Source: Acorus gramineus (Eukaryota; Streptophyta; Magnoliopsida; Acorales; Acoraceae). Taken from it: DNA of 64,000 nt. Where the stretch lies: NCBI GenBank assembly GCA_030737835.1, contig CM060850.1, positions 16,292,146 through 16,356,145 of the forward strand, given 5' to 3'. Position numbers and translations under genes: made by a program. Every line of letters begins with the position of its first letter. The first letter of the stretch is position 1. The notes under the pieces are model-generated. The model saw only the letters and a list, made by a program, of their open reading frames with translations, did no database searches and was not told where the DNA came from. Shown piece by piece: positions 1 to 9,349 of this stretch.

Positions 1-1376
1 AGCCTTTTCGAGCTCTTCAGGAGTCCCAATTAGATTAATATCATCAACATATACTGCAATAATGGTAAATCCGAGTTCCGTTTTCTTAATAAATATACAG
101 GGGCATATTGGATCATTGACATATCCTTCTTTTATTAAGTACTCACTAAGACGGTTATACCACATTCGTCCAGATTGCTTTAACCCATACAAGGATCGTC
201 TTAGCTTGATTGAGTACATGTTTCGTGGTTTTGCTTCAGGCAATTTTAGTCCTTCAGGAACTTTCATATAAATGTCGGTATCTAATTTTCCATATAAATA
301 TGCAGTAACCACATCCATTAGCTGCATGTCAAGTCCTTCTGAGACTACAAGACTAATTAAATACCGAAATGTGATTGTGTCCATCACAGGAGAATATGTC
401 TCTTCAAAATCTATCCCAGGTCTCTGCAGGAAACCCTGTGCCACAAGACGAGCTTTGTATCTAACAATCTCGTTTTTTCATTTCGTTTTCTCGCAAACAC
501 CCATTTACATCCTACTGGTTTAACACCTTCAGGGGTTAGGACTACTGGTCCAAATACTTGGTGTTTTGCAAGTGAATCCAATTCTGTTTGAATAGCAGCT
601 TTCCATTGTGGCCAACAATTTTTTCGTCTGCATTCATCCACTGAACGTGGTTCTAAATCATTATCTGAAATGATTTCTGTAGCTACTGCAAATGAGAATA
701 TATCATCAACAAGCACTTGCTTTCGATCCCACAATATTTGTGAATTTGCATAATTTATGGAAATTTCTTCATTTCCATGTACTTGTTCTTCATGCACGGG
801 CGTCACTTCAGGGACGTCAGTCTCTTCAGGGACTTGTGTCACTTCAGGGACTTCTTCCTCTGTAGGAGTTATTATTGTGGGTCTTTCAAGTGTTTCATAC
901 TCTTCTAGAGAATTATTCTTCATTGTTTTTCTCCTTCGGGGAGCTGAATCTTTTGAGCCTATAGGTCTTCCACGCTTCAGGCGTGTTTTTGTTGATTCAT
1001 TAGCCGGCATATTAACAGTTTTTCCTATTGGAACATTAATTCGAGCTGGAGTATTAGCAGCTGGAATATGTGATTTCATCACTTTTGCTGCATCATTGAA
1101 TGCATCTGGCAATTGATGCGCAATTCTTTGAAGATGGGTGATTCTTTGCACTTCAGTTTCACATTGATTAGTGCGAGGATCAAGATGAGACAAAGATGGA
1201 GTTTTCCATGTAAGTTCACGTCGTTCTTCTGGCGACGGATTTTCTCCCCCTAATGACGGGAATATTGTCTCATCAAAATGACAATCCGCAAATCGAGCGG
1301 TAAAAACATCCCCTGTCAATGGTTCAAGATATCTTATAATAGAAGGAGAATCTACTTTGAATGATAAATATGTCAT
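1..1376 (-). pseudogene. copia pol: integrase-RT hinge and reverse transcriptase, frameshifted
   Basis: The minus strand encodes a Ty1/copia polyprotein segment. A hinge region rich in proline, glutamate and serine (about 1376-700) is followed by the RT_RVT_2 domain, with WPQWKAAIQTELDSL and GCKWVFARKRNEK. The catalytic YVDD motif is encoded at 40-51. After KRNEK the frame is lost near 475-485 by a short deletion. RT similarity resumes in another frame (RYKARLVAQGF-like, then LYGLKQSGRMWYNRL-like). The product would not be functional. The function inferred from the family is cDNA synthesis inside virus-like particles. The RT continues beyond the left edge. Confidence 0.85.
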
Positions 1377-1437
1377 CGATGATCATTTATTTGCGATTCC
1401 ACATTTCTCTTATATGCATATAAAATATAGAGATCTT

Positions 1438-1790
1438 AATATTATTAGGTACCTTTTCCTCTTCAAGAGTTTGTGTAGTCACTTCTGGAACTCGTTTCTC
1501 TTCATGGACATTATACTCTTCTAGAGTTTTAGAGAAAGTGGATCTATTGTTCATAATCTCTTCTGGAACATTATGTATAACTTCTTCTGGAGCATTATTA
1601 GAGCATGATTTTACATTTGATCTCCACTTCTGGGGAGCTGAATTTTTGTTTTTGAACCTATAGGTCTATCACGCATCTGGCGTGCATTAGGAATTTGATT
1701 TTCACGTTGAGCGATACGTGAGTTTAGATAAGACAGAGTGGATGTATTCCACGATAATTCTCGTTGTTCTTCAGGAACAGATCATAAAAC
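1438..1790 (-). pseudogene. second, degenerate copy of the copia hinge region
   Basis: This stretch repeats the layout of 770-1250. It has the same run of CTTCTGGAACAT-like units, a GGGAGCTGAAT block, then the CCTATAGGTCT and CTGGCGTG blocks, and finally a stretch resembling the segment upstream of the hinge (TCTCGTTGTTCTTCAGG). It carries deletions and stops and forms no long reading frame. It looks like a diverged partial duplication of the hinge in the same orientation, either from internal duplication or from a second element joined here. Confidence 0.5.
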
Positions 1791-2639
1791 TTCTAGTTTA
1801 TATGAGTAAATATGGATATTTATAATAACCTTTAGGAGAGAGCATAAAGCTTTTCTAATGTATGCTTCTGGCATGAGACATTATTAATGCATAGATACTC
1901 CATAATTTTAAAATGGCATATGTTGAGATAGGTATCTTCAGTAGACTTCTTCTAGATCTACATGAATACAATGCATCGTTGATACAAAATTTTGTATCTC
2001 TTGATAACATGATATCTGCCCTTCTGGAGCCTTGGTACCAAAAATAATATTATCATTTGCATTAATTAATGTTAAACTCAAAAAATAAGATAAATATGAA
2101 AGTAAGAAAAATGGATTTTAGATAACAAAGAAAAATTATAATTATAAAAATTATAAAAGTCTCATCGTACATCAGGTACGTGACCATATTTTTAAAGCAC
2201 CAAATACATAACAATCATTTTCCTTGTGTTAGGGGTTTGTTCTGCAACCCTTTTCCTTCAATTATACTTTTGTTTAATACCAAATCACTTCTAGTGATTT
2301 GAGATATTTTACAAACTCTATGATTGTTGTGCTTTCTCAACTATATAAATCATGATCTCATCATTCATGACCACAACTTCCATGGCGAACATAAAATAAA
2401 ATGCATTTACTTCGGGTAATGATGCTATGCCATTGAGTTGAGTTACATGATATTGTAAAAAAAATCGTTGTTCGGCAACGAGAATATATAAAATTAATGC
2501 TCTCAATATTGCTACAACTGGAGCATATTTGAGGCATAATGGCCGGTGGACCTTTGTCAATGATGTATTAATCTTTAAATCCTCTTCATTATGATGATGA
2601 TGGTGAAATCTAATCATAATTTACATGTTCCTGCTGGGA
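1791..2639. other. AT-rich copia interior without recognisable gene
   Basis: This is AT-rich sequence inside the copia element where gag, protease and integrase would be expected. Short reading frames exist (for example about 100 codons on the minus strand at 2318-2617) but show no motif I recognise. I see no zinc knuckle, no protease DTG and no integrase HHCC. Confidence 0.4.
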
Positions 2640-3075
2640 TACATGGATCCTTTTTTTTTATTTATTATTTGGTCCTTCAAGGACCCGAAAAATATATCAT
2701 ATAACTTTTGTTTGGTCCTACAGGGACACGAACAATCATGATTTTTGTATAGTCCTTCAGGGATATAACAAAATAAAATTTTACATGATCCTTTAAAGAT
2801 TCATATAATCATAATTTTTGTACAATCCTTCAGGGATAAAATAAAATAAAATTTGTATGATCCTTCATGGATGCAATATAGTCATAGTCCTTCAGGGACA
2901 TTTTTAATCATATCTTTTACATGATTCTTCAAGGATCCATATAATAATTTTTATAGTCCTTCAGGGATAGAATAAAATTTGCATGGTCTTATTTGGACAC
3001 ATTATTCATAACTTCTACATGGTCCTTCAGGGATCCATGTAAATACAATTTTTGTATGATCCTATGGGGACGCAT
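2640..3075. repeat. degenerate tandem repeats of GGTCCTTCAGGGAC type
   Basis: About nine loosely spaced copies of a TCCTTCAGGGA core, itself a near-palindrome of TCCTTGAAGGA type, are separated by AT-rich spacers of roughly 30-50 bp. Spacers share ATAATTTTTATA and AAATAAAATTT motifs. The region is non-coding and lies inside the copia element. Confidence 0.7.
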
Positions 3076-3220
3076 GACATTGTAACATTAAAATGAACTT
3101 CAAATGAAATATAAATATTAAATTAATTGATATTTGTGAGAACTTCTGGTTCTACACATCGATGTATAATATTTAAATTTTAATAAAAGATGACAAACAT
3201 GAAACAGTTACATGAAAAAT

Positions 3221-3360
3221 AAATAATCAAATGATAGATGCCGCATACTGTTAAAATGGAAAAATTATTATTCTATCCCTGAAGGACTATAAAAATTATT
3301 ATATGGATCCTGGTCCTTGAAGGACCAAATAATCAAATGATAGATGCCGCATACTGTTAC
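3221..3360. repeat. direct duplication flanking an inverted copy of upstream repeats
   Basis: Positions 3221-3253 recur at 3328-3360. Between them, 3268-3311 is a perfect reverse complement of 2932-2975 (44 bp), and 3312-3330 is the reverse complement of 2667-2685. So two separate pieces of the upstream repeat array were pasted in inverted orientation between two copies of a 33-bp direct repeat. Confidence 0.85.
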
Positions 3361-3668
3361 ATGGAAAAATTGCATACTAGTTTTCATAAATTAATCATAT
3401 CATAACATATGTATGGAAAGTTTTCATGGGGATTGCATGCATGGAAAATAAAAGATAGATGTATGCAGTACATCAGATGAAAATAAAAGATAGATGTATA
3501 CGGGTTCTACACATAATTTGCATACGATTCCATGCATATTGAAAAAAAAATTAATCATATGTATGTAGTAGATGATTTACATAAAAATACATAACATAAA
3601 GGGGGAGTATATTTTTTATATAGATCATTAAGAATCGATACAAACCTTTCTCTTTAACAAAGAGCTTT

Positions 3669-3682
3669 TCGTGCTGATAACG
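3669..3682 (-). promoter_or_regulatory. primer-binding-like site of the copia element
   Basis: Directly inside the LTR on the minus strand is CGTTATCAGCACGA. A TTATCAGCACGA block next to the 5' LTR is seen in several plant copia lineages and differs from the usual TGGTATCAGAGC methionine-tRNA site. The primer tRNA is not determined from sequence alone. Confidence 0.55.
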
Positions 3683-3995
3683 TGTTGTAAACTAAATAGA
3701 ATATGATATATAAGAGTATATAAACAAAGCACACAAGCATATAGAAGAGAAGTAGAGAGAGATTCTTATTCACTATTTTGTTGGTTGATGGAATACATGA
3801 GAAACCCCTCTATTTATAGGGTACATAGAGGAATTCCAAAGGTGGTGAGTTACAAGTCTATAGAGGTGAGGGGGTAGTTAGTGGGGTGATTAAGATAGGA
3901 GGGTTATGGAATTGAATGAGGGGGTTATGGAGTTGAAGAGTGGAGGAGGTTATGGGTTAGAAAAGTGGTGGTTATCCACCACCATATTCACAACA
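3683..3995 (-). repeat. copia 5' LTR, 313 bp
   Basis: The ends form a 6-bp inverted repeat TGTTGT/ACAACA. On the minus strand there is a TATAAATA box (plus positions 3811-3818), followed by a pyrimidine-rich leader with CTCTCTCTACTTCTC. The primer-binding-like site abuts its inner end. The outer flank is ATTTT (3996-4000); the partner LTR is outside the window. Confidence 0.8.
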
Positions 3996-4590
3996 ATTTT
4001 GAGTACGTATACATTAACTAATTTTTTACACTCAAACAAACTGAAAAACAGATTTCAAACAATACACTTAAATAATCCATTAAACCGGTTCATTACAATT
4101 ACTATCATTCATTACATCAAAAATATCATATTTGATTACATGGACATCATAAAGAAAATTCACTAAATAAATGTAATTAAAATTAGGAAAAAAATATAAA
4201 TGTTAATTAATTAATTTTCAAATGTAAACTTATTATATTCAAAATTTGTCTTATTTTAAATGTTTGGACGATATTTTTCTAAATGTGTACTAATTTTGTA
4301 ATAAATTGATTTACGTAATAAGATACACTGTTTAAAAATAGATATAAAGAGACAAAGAAAATAACCACAAGAAAAATGCCTTAATAGCCTAGGAAGTGGG
4401 AAAAATGTGTGTGTCTTTTGAGATGCACAATTTATGACGCTTTAAATAGTAAGCTTTAAATGGAAAACTGAGGTGGCACTGTCAAACCAATCAAAGGTCA
4501 TTTTTGTAAATTAATTTTGGCAAAGATCATTTGTAAAAATAATTATTAAGTCAATATTAATTTCAAAAATTTTCTGAAATTTTATTGTCC
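3996..4590. other. AT-rich intergenic sequence, no feature seen
   Basis: AT-rich sequence between the copia LTR and the first MITE. I see no gene, no repeat structure and no promoter that I can support. Confidence 0.4.
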
Positions 4591-4762
4591 CAATTGTTAT
4601 GGGTCCAGATCCAGTTAGGCCTGGGTACCATGTCATCAATATCAAACTACACAGCCTATGAATTGAATTGCACAATCAATTGTTGCGTACAATGTCACTC
4701 TCTGTGCAATAATGATGGTACTGATGGTACCAGGCCTAATTAGATCTGGATTCAATTGTTAT
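4591..4762. mobile_element. short Mutator-like MITE with 10-bp target duplication
   Basis: The element body is 4601-4752 (152 bp). It is bounded by imperfect inverted repeats of about 28 bp: GGGTCCAGATCCAGTTAGGC on the left, and AATCCAGATCTAATTAGGCC as the reverse complement of the right end, both continuing into GGTACCA. The 10-mer CAATTGTTAT occurs directly outside each end (4591-4600 and 4753-4762). A 9-10-bp duplication fits the Mutator superfamily. There is no coding capacity. Confidence 0.75.
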
Positions 4763-4951
4763 TTGAATAAGAAGTAATTAAGAGCACTTAGGTAAAATAT
4801 ATGACATTAGGCGTGTGTTTGTGTCAAAGGGAAAGTGATAAAAAATAAAAAAAATTCTTTGACCATTCAAAAATCTAATGCTTGTGTCAAACAACGGAAA
4901 AAAAATTCAATCACTTTTCCTCTTCTATTTTATCTTTGGGATTTTTAGTTT

Positions 4952-5208
4952 GGGTTTTTTTTATTTTTAAGTCCTCATAAACTATATGGTTTAGTGATCG
5001 ATCCCTCACTTCTTCATATTTCGGTTTAAGCCCCAAATTTGAAGGGTATGTTCCTTTTTAGTCCCTCCCAATGACCTATCCCTAAATTATTTGATTTTCT
5101 TTTTAGTCCCTGGGAGAGACTAAATCTGGGGACTTAAACCAAAATACGAAGAAGTGAGGGATCGATCACTAAATCATATAGTTTACAGGGACTTAAAACT
5201 AAAAAGGT
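4952..5208. mobile_element. hairpin MITE, copy A
   Basis: Two inverted arms of about 110 bp (AAGTCC, GTGATCGATCCCTCACTTC and GGTTTAAG blocks and their complements) surround a centre containing TTTTTAGTCCCT. Copies C (11794-12068) and D (24542-24829) share both the arms and the centre. TTTTTAGTTT flanks both ends (4942-4951 and 5209-5218), a 9-10-bp duplication as in Mutator-like MITEs. A transcript would fold into one long hairpin. It has no coding capacity. Confidence 0.75.
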
Positions 5209-5631
5209 TTTTTAGTTTTAAGTCCCTGTAAACATGTCTATTTAGGGATCAATCCCTCCCTTCTTCATATTTTTTTTAAGTCCTCATATTTAACCGCCTA
5301 TTTGGTTTTTAGTCCATCCGTCAAACGTCCGTCCATACAACATTAATTTGTGAAAAATGATTTTATTTTTAAGTCCCTGTAAAATATGTTATTTAGTTAT
5401 CAGTCTCTCCCTTCTTCGTATTTCATTTTATGTCCCTAATTTCTTAAAGAAAATGATATGTTCATATGATTCTTAAGTAGATTTTGATGATAAATTTGAA
5501 TTATTAAGAATTATCCTGAGTACATTTTTTATATTTAAATAGTTGTCCAATAAAATTATATGATTATATTTATTAAATAAATCAAATTTATAATCAAAAT
5601 CTACTTAAGAACACATAGATATACTAGAAAC

Positions 5632-7374
5632 CATTGTTCTAAAAATCTCTTCTAGGCCTCGATTAATCCTCCGCCTAGGCCTAGGCGGTCTCTGTCCGTA
5701 ACGCTTAGCGCCTAACCGCTTTTCTGATTAATCCTTAGTTAACTAATAAGATATTAAGTTACTTTACATATTATATACCTATTAATTAATTTTTTATGCT
5801 ATCCTTATTATGTTTATATTATTAATCTTGTTTTGATATTACTTTATCAGTGGTGATACCTAGGCCCCAAAATATAAGCCTCATGAGGTGTCATCACCTT
5901 ATTGATTGTTATTAGTTGACTTGTTGACTTTTTAAAAATGGTAAAATGGCAAAATACAAATATGTCCTTCATTAAAAATCTGTCTCATAACCAAATCCCC
6001 CCATTTTCTCTATTCGGTTATTACTTTTCCATGTGAATCTTGAAATCCATTTAACCATTTCAAATTTTGAATTTTAAAATCCTTACCTAAATTACAATTG
6101 AATCTAAATTACACTAAAAAAGTTGGATATTTATTGTATTCAAATTTAAATAAAAAAACACATATGGTTACTATATGAATTAGTTACATCAGATACCTTT
6201 ATTAAATATTTACATCTCTCACAACGATTGGTTACATTTACATCGGAACTGTTACATTTACATAAATATAACAAACAATTTCATTTTCCTACCTAAATAG
6301 TTTACATTCCATGCAATGTTTAAACAATTTAGAAACAGATTATATTTTTAATAGTCAGTTACATTTTATAGAAAATGTCAAACACTTTTTTTATTGTGTG
6401 ATACATTTAACAAACATATGTATTTGACTGTTACAGTAATAAATGTAACAAATATAAATTACTATTTACATTGAAACAAATGCAATACACGAATGAATGT
6501 TACATTCATAAATGTAACAAATATAAATCAATACATGCATGCGGTTGACTGTTACATTTACGAATGTAACAAAAATAATACAGATTTGAAAAATTACATT
6601 GTCAACAATATAGCAGTAACATCAAACAAACTACTCATATATAAAATGTAACGGTATCGAGTGTTACATTTAGATATTGAAACAAAAATAAATCAAAATG
6701 TGATAAATGACATTCAATACATGAAAAAAAATTGTGTTTAAATATTTAAAACAAAAAGCAAAACACAATTTTTTTTATTTATCTAATAATGTCAAACCTG
6801 ATCCGAGAGACATTGATGTGAGATCCAAATCGAAAAAAAAAAAAAATGATTTCGTGCCTTCTCCTCAAAAATAGAATTTTTTATTTGCTCCCACGTATTC
6901 TTCATAAACAAAATCAATTCTGTAATGCAAAACCTCCTCATTTCGCATACAAGACAGATTTTCAATTGTTTCAACATCAATGGTTTCTCCGGTCCCTCTC
7001 AAATATTGTTGCAAGATTTTAAGAATCCATTAATAGTGAATAAATACAGAATTTTCATAATTAAATAATACTCCACAATCATAGGGATACATGTTAAGGT
7101 AGTTATCAAGTAAATGGTATAATAGACAATGTACACTTGCCACATCATGGGGCCTGTGATGGGGCCTGAAAAGTTGGGGCCTAGGAATCATTATTGTTAC
7201 TTTATTATTTTTTTGTAGTCTAAAATTATTATATATGTAATATGTATATGCATATTACATATATTTATATTCTAAAAAGTGATTGATTACTCCCCGATTA
7301 ATCCTCTACCTAGCCGATTAATCCATAGTCCCTCCTGAACTGTCCGACTAGTGCCTAGCGTTTTTTAGAACATT
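5632..7374. mobile_element. nested element with CGATTAATCC and GCCTAG ends
   Basis: The left end is ATTGTTCTAAAAATC followed by CGATTAATCCTCCGCCTAGG. The reverse complement of the right end is AATGTTCTAAAAAACGC followed by CTAGGCACTAG and GGATTAATCGG. The shared AATGTTCTAAAAA terminus plus GATTAATC/GCCTAG subterminal repeats define a non-autonomous DNA element inside the larger one. I cannot identify a target duplication, so the superfamily is open. Confidence 0.5.
5852..7190. mobile_element. innermost nested element with CCTAGGCCCC ends
   Basis: The left end is GTGATACCTAGGCCCCAAAA. The reverse complement of the right end is ATGATTCCTAGGCCCCAACT. Subterminal GCCTCATGAGGTG/GGCCCCATGATGTGG blocks also correspond. 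The left 220 bp match 41495-41712 in reverse complement (TAAGCC, TCATCACC, AAAGTCAACAAGTCAAC and CCATGTGAATCTTGAAATCC blocks), so this is a repeat family. The interior 6100-6700 carries several GTTACATTTA...TGTAAC mini-inverted repeats and a low-complexity A-run at 6828-6846. No protein is recognised. Confidence 0.55.
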
Positions 7375-8039
7375 GCCAAAAACTGCATTATCATAGTGTA
7401 TGGAGTTTCATCATAATGTATGGTGCAAATTTATTTTTATAATTTTTTCAACTAAAAAAAATAAAATAGTGTATCTCAATATATATTTCAATTCATATAA
7501 CACATGAACTTCAATGGAAGAATGCATGATTTTTTTTTATAAAAAAATGATATGCACTGCAATTGGAGCTGCACAAGAGACTGAACATAACATTTTCCTT
7601 AAAACTTAGACTACACATGTTTTTATTTTTGTCCATGGACCAATAAGAAAAAAACGTTTGAAATTAGGGACTTAAAATGAAATATGAAGAAGGGAGGGAC
7701 TGATCACTAAATAACATAGTTTACAGGGACTTAAAAATAAAATCACATTTTACAAATTAACGGTGTATGGACGGACATTCGACGGAGAGACTAAAAACTA
7801 AATAGACGGTTGAATGTAGGGACTTAAAAACAAATATGAAGAAGGGAGGGATCGATCCCTATAAAAGTTGAGAAAATGGTGAAAATTTTTTCCACTATAT
7901 ATATAAACACTATAAAAGTTGGTCAATAGAAAAATATATATATTACTTTCCAACACTTTCTCTTGACTCAAAATCTCTCACTTTCTTTTATTTTTTCTTC
8001 AAATTTGTGTACAAACACACCTTACGTAATCCTGAAAGC

Positions 8040-8468
8040 TTATGTGTTAGCTTATATTACTTCACTACTTTCAAGAGACATCCCGAACGGAAGCATATGA
8101 ATAATGTAAGACCACTGAGCAGGAGAAGGTGTTGACTTAGTCAATACTAGAATTCTCGGAATGATCAGGAGAGCTTTCAGGCATGCTGCCATCCTCAATG
8201 TCTTTTTGAGAGCTTTCTTCACAAGAGGACTCATCATTGAGGCTATTTATAGATAATTTTTCTAGTCTTTTGAATAATTTAAACAGCATTTTTTCCAGTC
8301 TTTCAAATAATAGTGTTTCTTTAATACTAGAATTCTTTCTCCCACAATCCAATGTGGGGGACCCTCACATGACAAATCACACTCACATGACAACTCACAC
8401 ATACTCAACTAACAATATTGACGTTTGAACAATGTTCAGCCATGTGTCCATAATACCTCCAGTTACTT
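8040..8468. other. no supported gene; one short acidic reading frame
   Basis: A 71-codon minus-strand frame (8137-8352) is acidic and serine-rich, with a leucine- and lysine-rich start (LFERLEKMLFKLFKRLEKL). It resembles nothing I can name. It has no upstream promoter or splice context that I trust, and could be a decayed transposon fragment. Confidence 0.25.
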
Positions 8469-9119
8469 AGAGCATCTCTATAAGTCTCCCCAATGTTTCC
8501 TTACATTATGGAGAAAAAAAAACTCCCTATAACATGTAGGAAGCTATTTTTTTTTTATCACTCCAAAAACCTTCTTATTCTTACGGAGAGGAGGAGAAGA
8601 CAGAGAGGTGTCAGCGGATTCTCGAGGTGCCGAGAGAGAGGAGTGGGACCAGGTGCAGAGGTTTCAGGTCATCGATCGCGCGTATGCCGCCATCGCCGCC
8701 ACTCACGTGATTCTGAAGGGGAGGGAGCCGAGGATGAGGTGGTGGAGGCTGATGTGAAAGCTCAAAGAGGTATCTAATCAAGAGTTTTGAAGAGAAGAAA
8801 TCAAGGGTTTTGATTTTTTTAATTTTTCTAGGGTTTGTAGGGGAGAGAGAAAGATGAGATCCATTTCGGAGAGATAGTTTCACTTTGATTGAAAAAAATG
8901 GGGAGAGAGAGAGAGTTGACTGAAAAAAAGGGTTTTATTGAAAAGGACAATGTGGTCATTTTACATTGTAGTTTTCCCTTCAAGACTCCATGTATGGAGC
9001 TTTATAGGAAAAAATTATTGTATGGAGCCTTGTAATGAGTTTTTTGGACTCCTTTTTTTAAGTTTTTAGCTCTCTATGTTAAGGAATGAGCTTTGTAGGA
9101 GGCTTTTGGAGATACTTTT
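8469..9119. mobile_element. TIR element carrying a GC-rich captured fragment
   Basis: The left end is AGAGCATCTCTATAAGTCTC. The reverse complement of the right end reads AAAGTATCTCCAAAAGCCTC. Subterminal TTCCTTA and TATGGAG blocks repeat on both sides. GAGCATCTCCA-type ends are common in plant non-autonomous DNA elements. The centre (about 8590-8760) is GC-rich and unlike its AT-rich surroundings, with coding-like composition on both strands, as expected of a captured gene fragment. No target duplication was found. Confidence 0.5.
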
Positions 9120-9349
9120 ATCACGCGTTTTCATAATAGCATGACACTTGTGAATGATATGACATCATCAAAGAGTGTTTGACATGTTAGAATTCGTCTA
9201 TAAATAAAGATCTACACTCTCAAAATCGAGTTAAGAGATTCATTATGTATTTATATTAGATTCCGTTTTCTTATCTTTCATTTCCATTGAAAAAATAAGT
9301 GATTTTTAACTTGATTGTTAGTGGACTTTTGATAGACACCACACTGATG

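Larger units (their letters stand above)
1..3995 (-). mobile_element. Ty1/copia retrotransposon, 5' LTR side, cut by window edge
   Basis: A minus-strand copia element enters from the left edge. Its 5' LTR is at 3683-3995, followed by a primer-binding-like site, a long non-coding interior, and integrase-RT hinge plus reverse transcriptase sequence at 1-1376. I find no recognisable gag, protease or integrase between 1800 and 3682. That stretch instead holds repeated TCCTTCAGGGA-type motifs and a local inverted rearrangement. The element is therefore internally degenerate. Its 3' half and 3' LTR lie outside the window, so no target-site duplication can be checked. Family assignment rests on the RT sequence and LTR structure. 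Confidence 0.8.
5243..7862. mobile_element. 2.6-kb element with ~200-bp inverted arms
   Basis: Sequence 5243-5440 is closely matched in reverse complement by 7655-7862: both contain GGGATC(A/G)ATCCCTCCC, then AACCG(C/T)CTATTT, then ACGTCCGTCCATACA-like, then CAGTC(T/C)CTCCCTTCTTC. The arms are built from the same building block as the hairpin MITEs (AAGTCCCTGTAAA plus CCTCCCTTCTTCATATTTC), here repeated twice per arm. The interior holds two further inverted-repeat elements and no transposase. It is probably a non-autonomous relative of the MITE family. Confidence 0.65.
4798..8026. mobile_element. outermost inverted-repeat element of a nested stack (tentative)
   Basis: The left end reads TTAGGCGTGTGTTTGTGTC. 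The reverse complement of the right end reads TAAGGTGTGTTTGTACACAA. Both are followed by A-rich sequence with GAAAGTG and TTTGACC/GAGTCAAG-like blocks. A related end occurs at about 23990. The span encloses the elements listed separately at 4952-5208, 5243-7862, 5632-7374 and 5852-7190. I could not find a target-site duplication. Confidence 0.4.

Noticed and set aside
8137-8352. 71-codon acidic minus-strand frame as a possible gag-like gene
   Set aside because: No recognisable domain, zinc knuckle or neighbouring retroelement genes. Left as unassigned.
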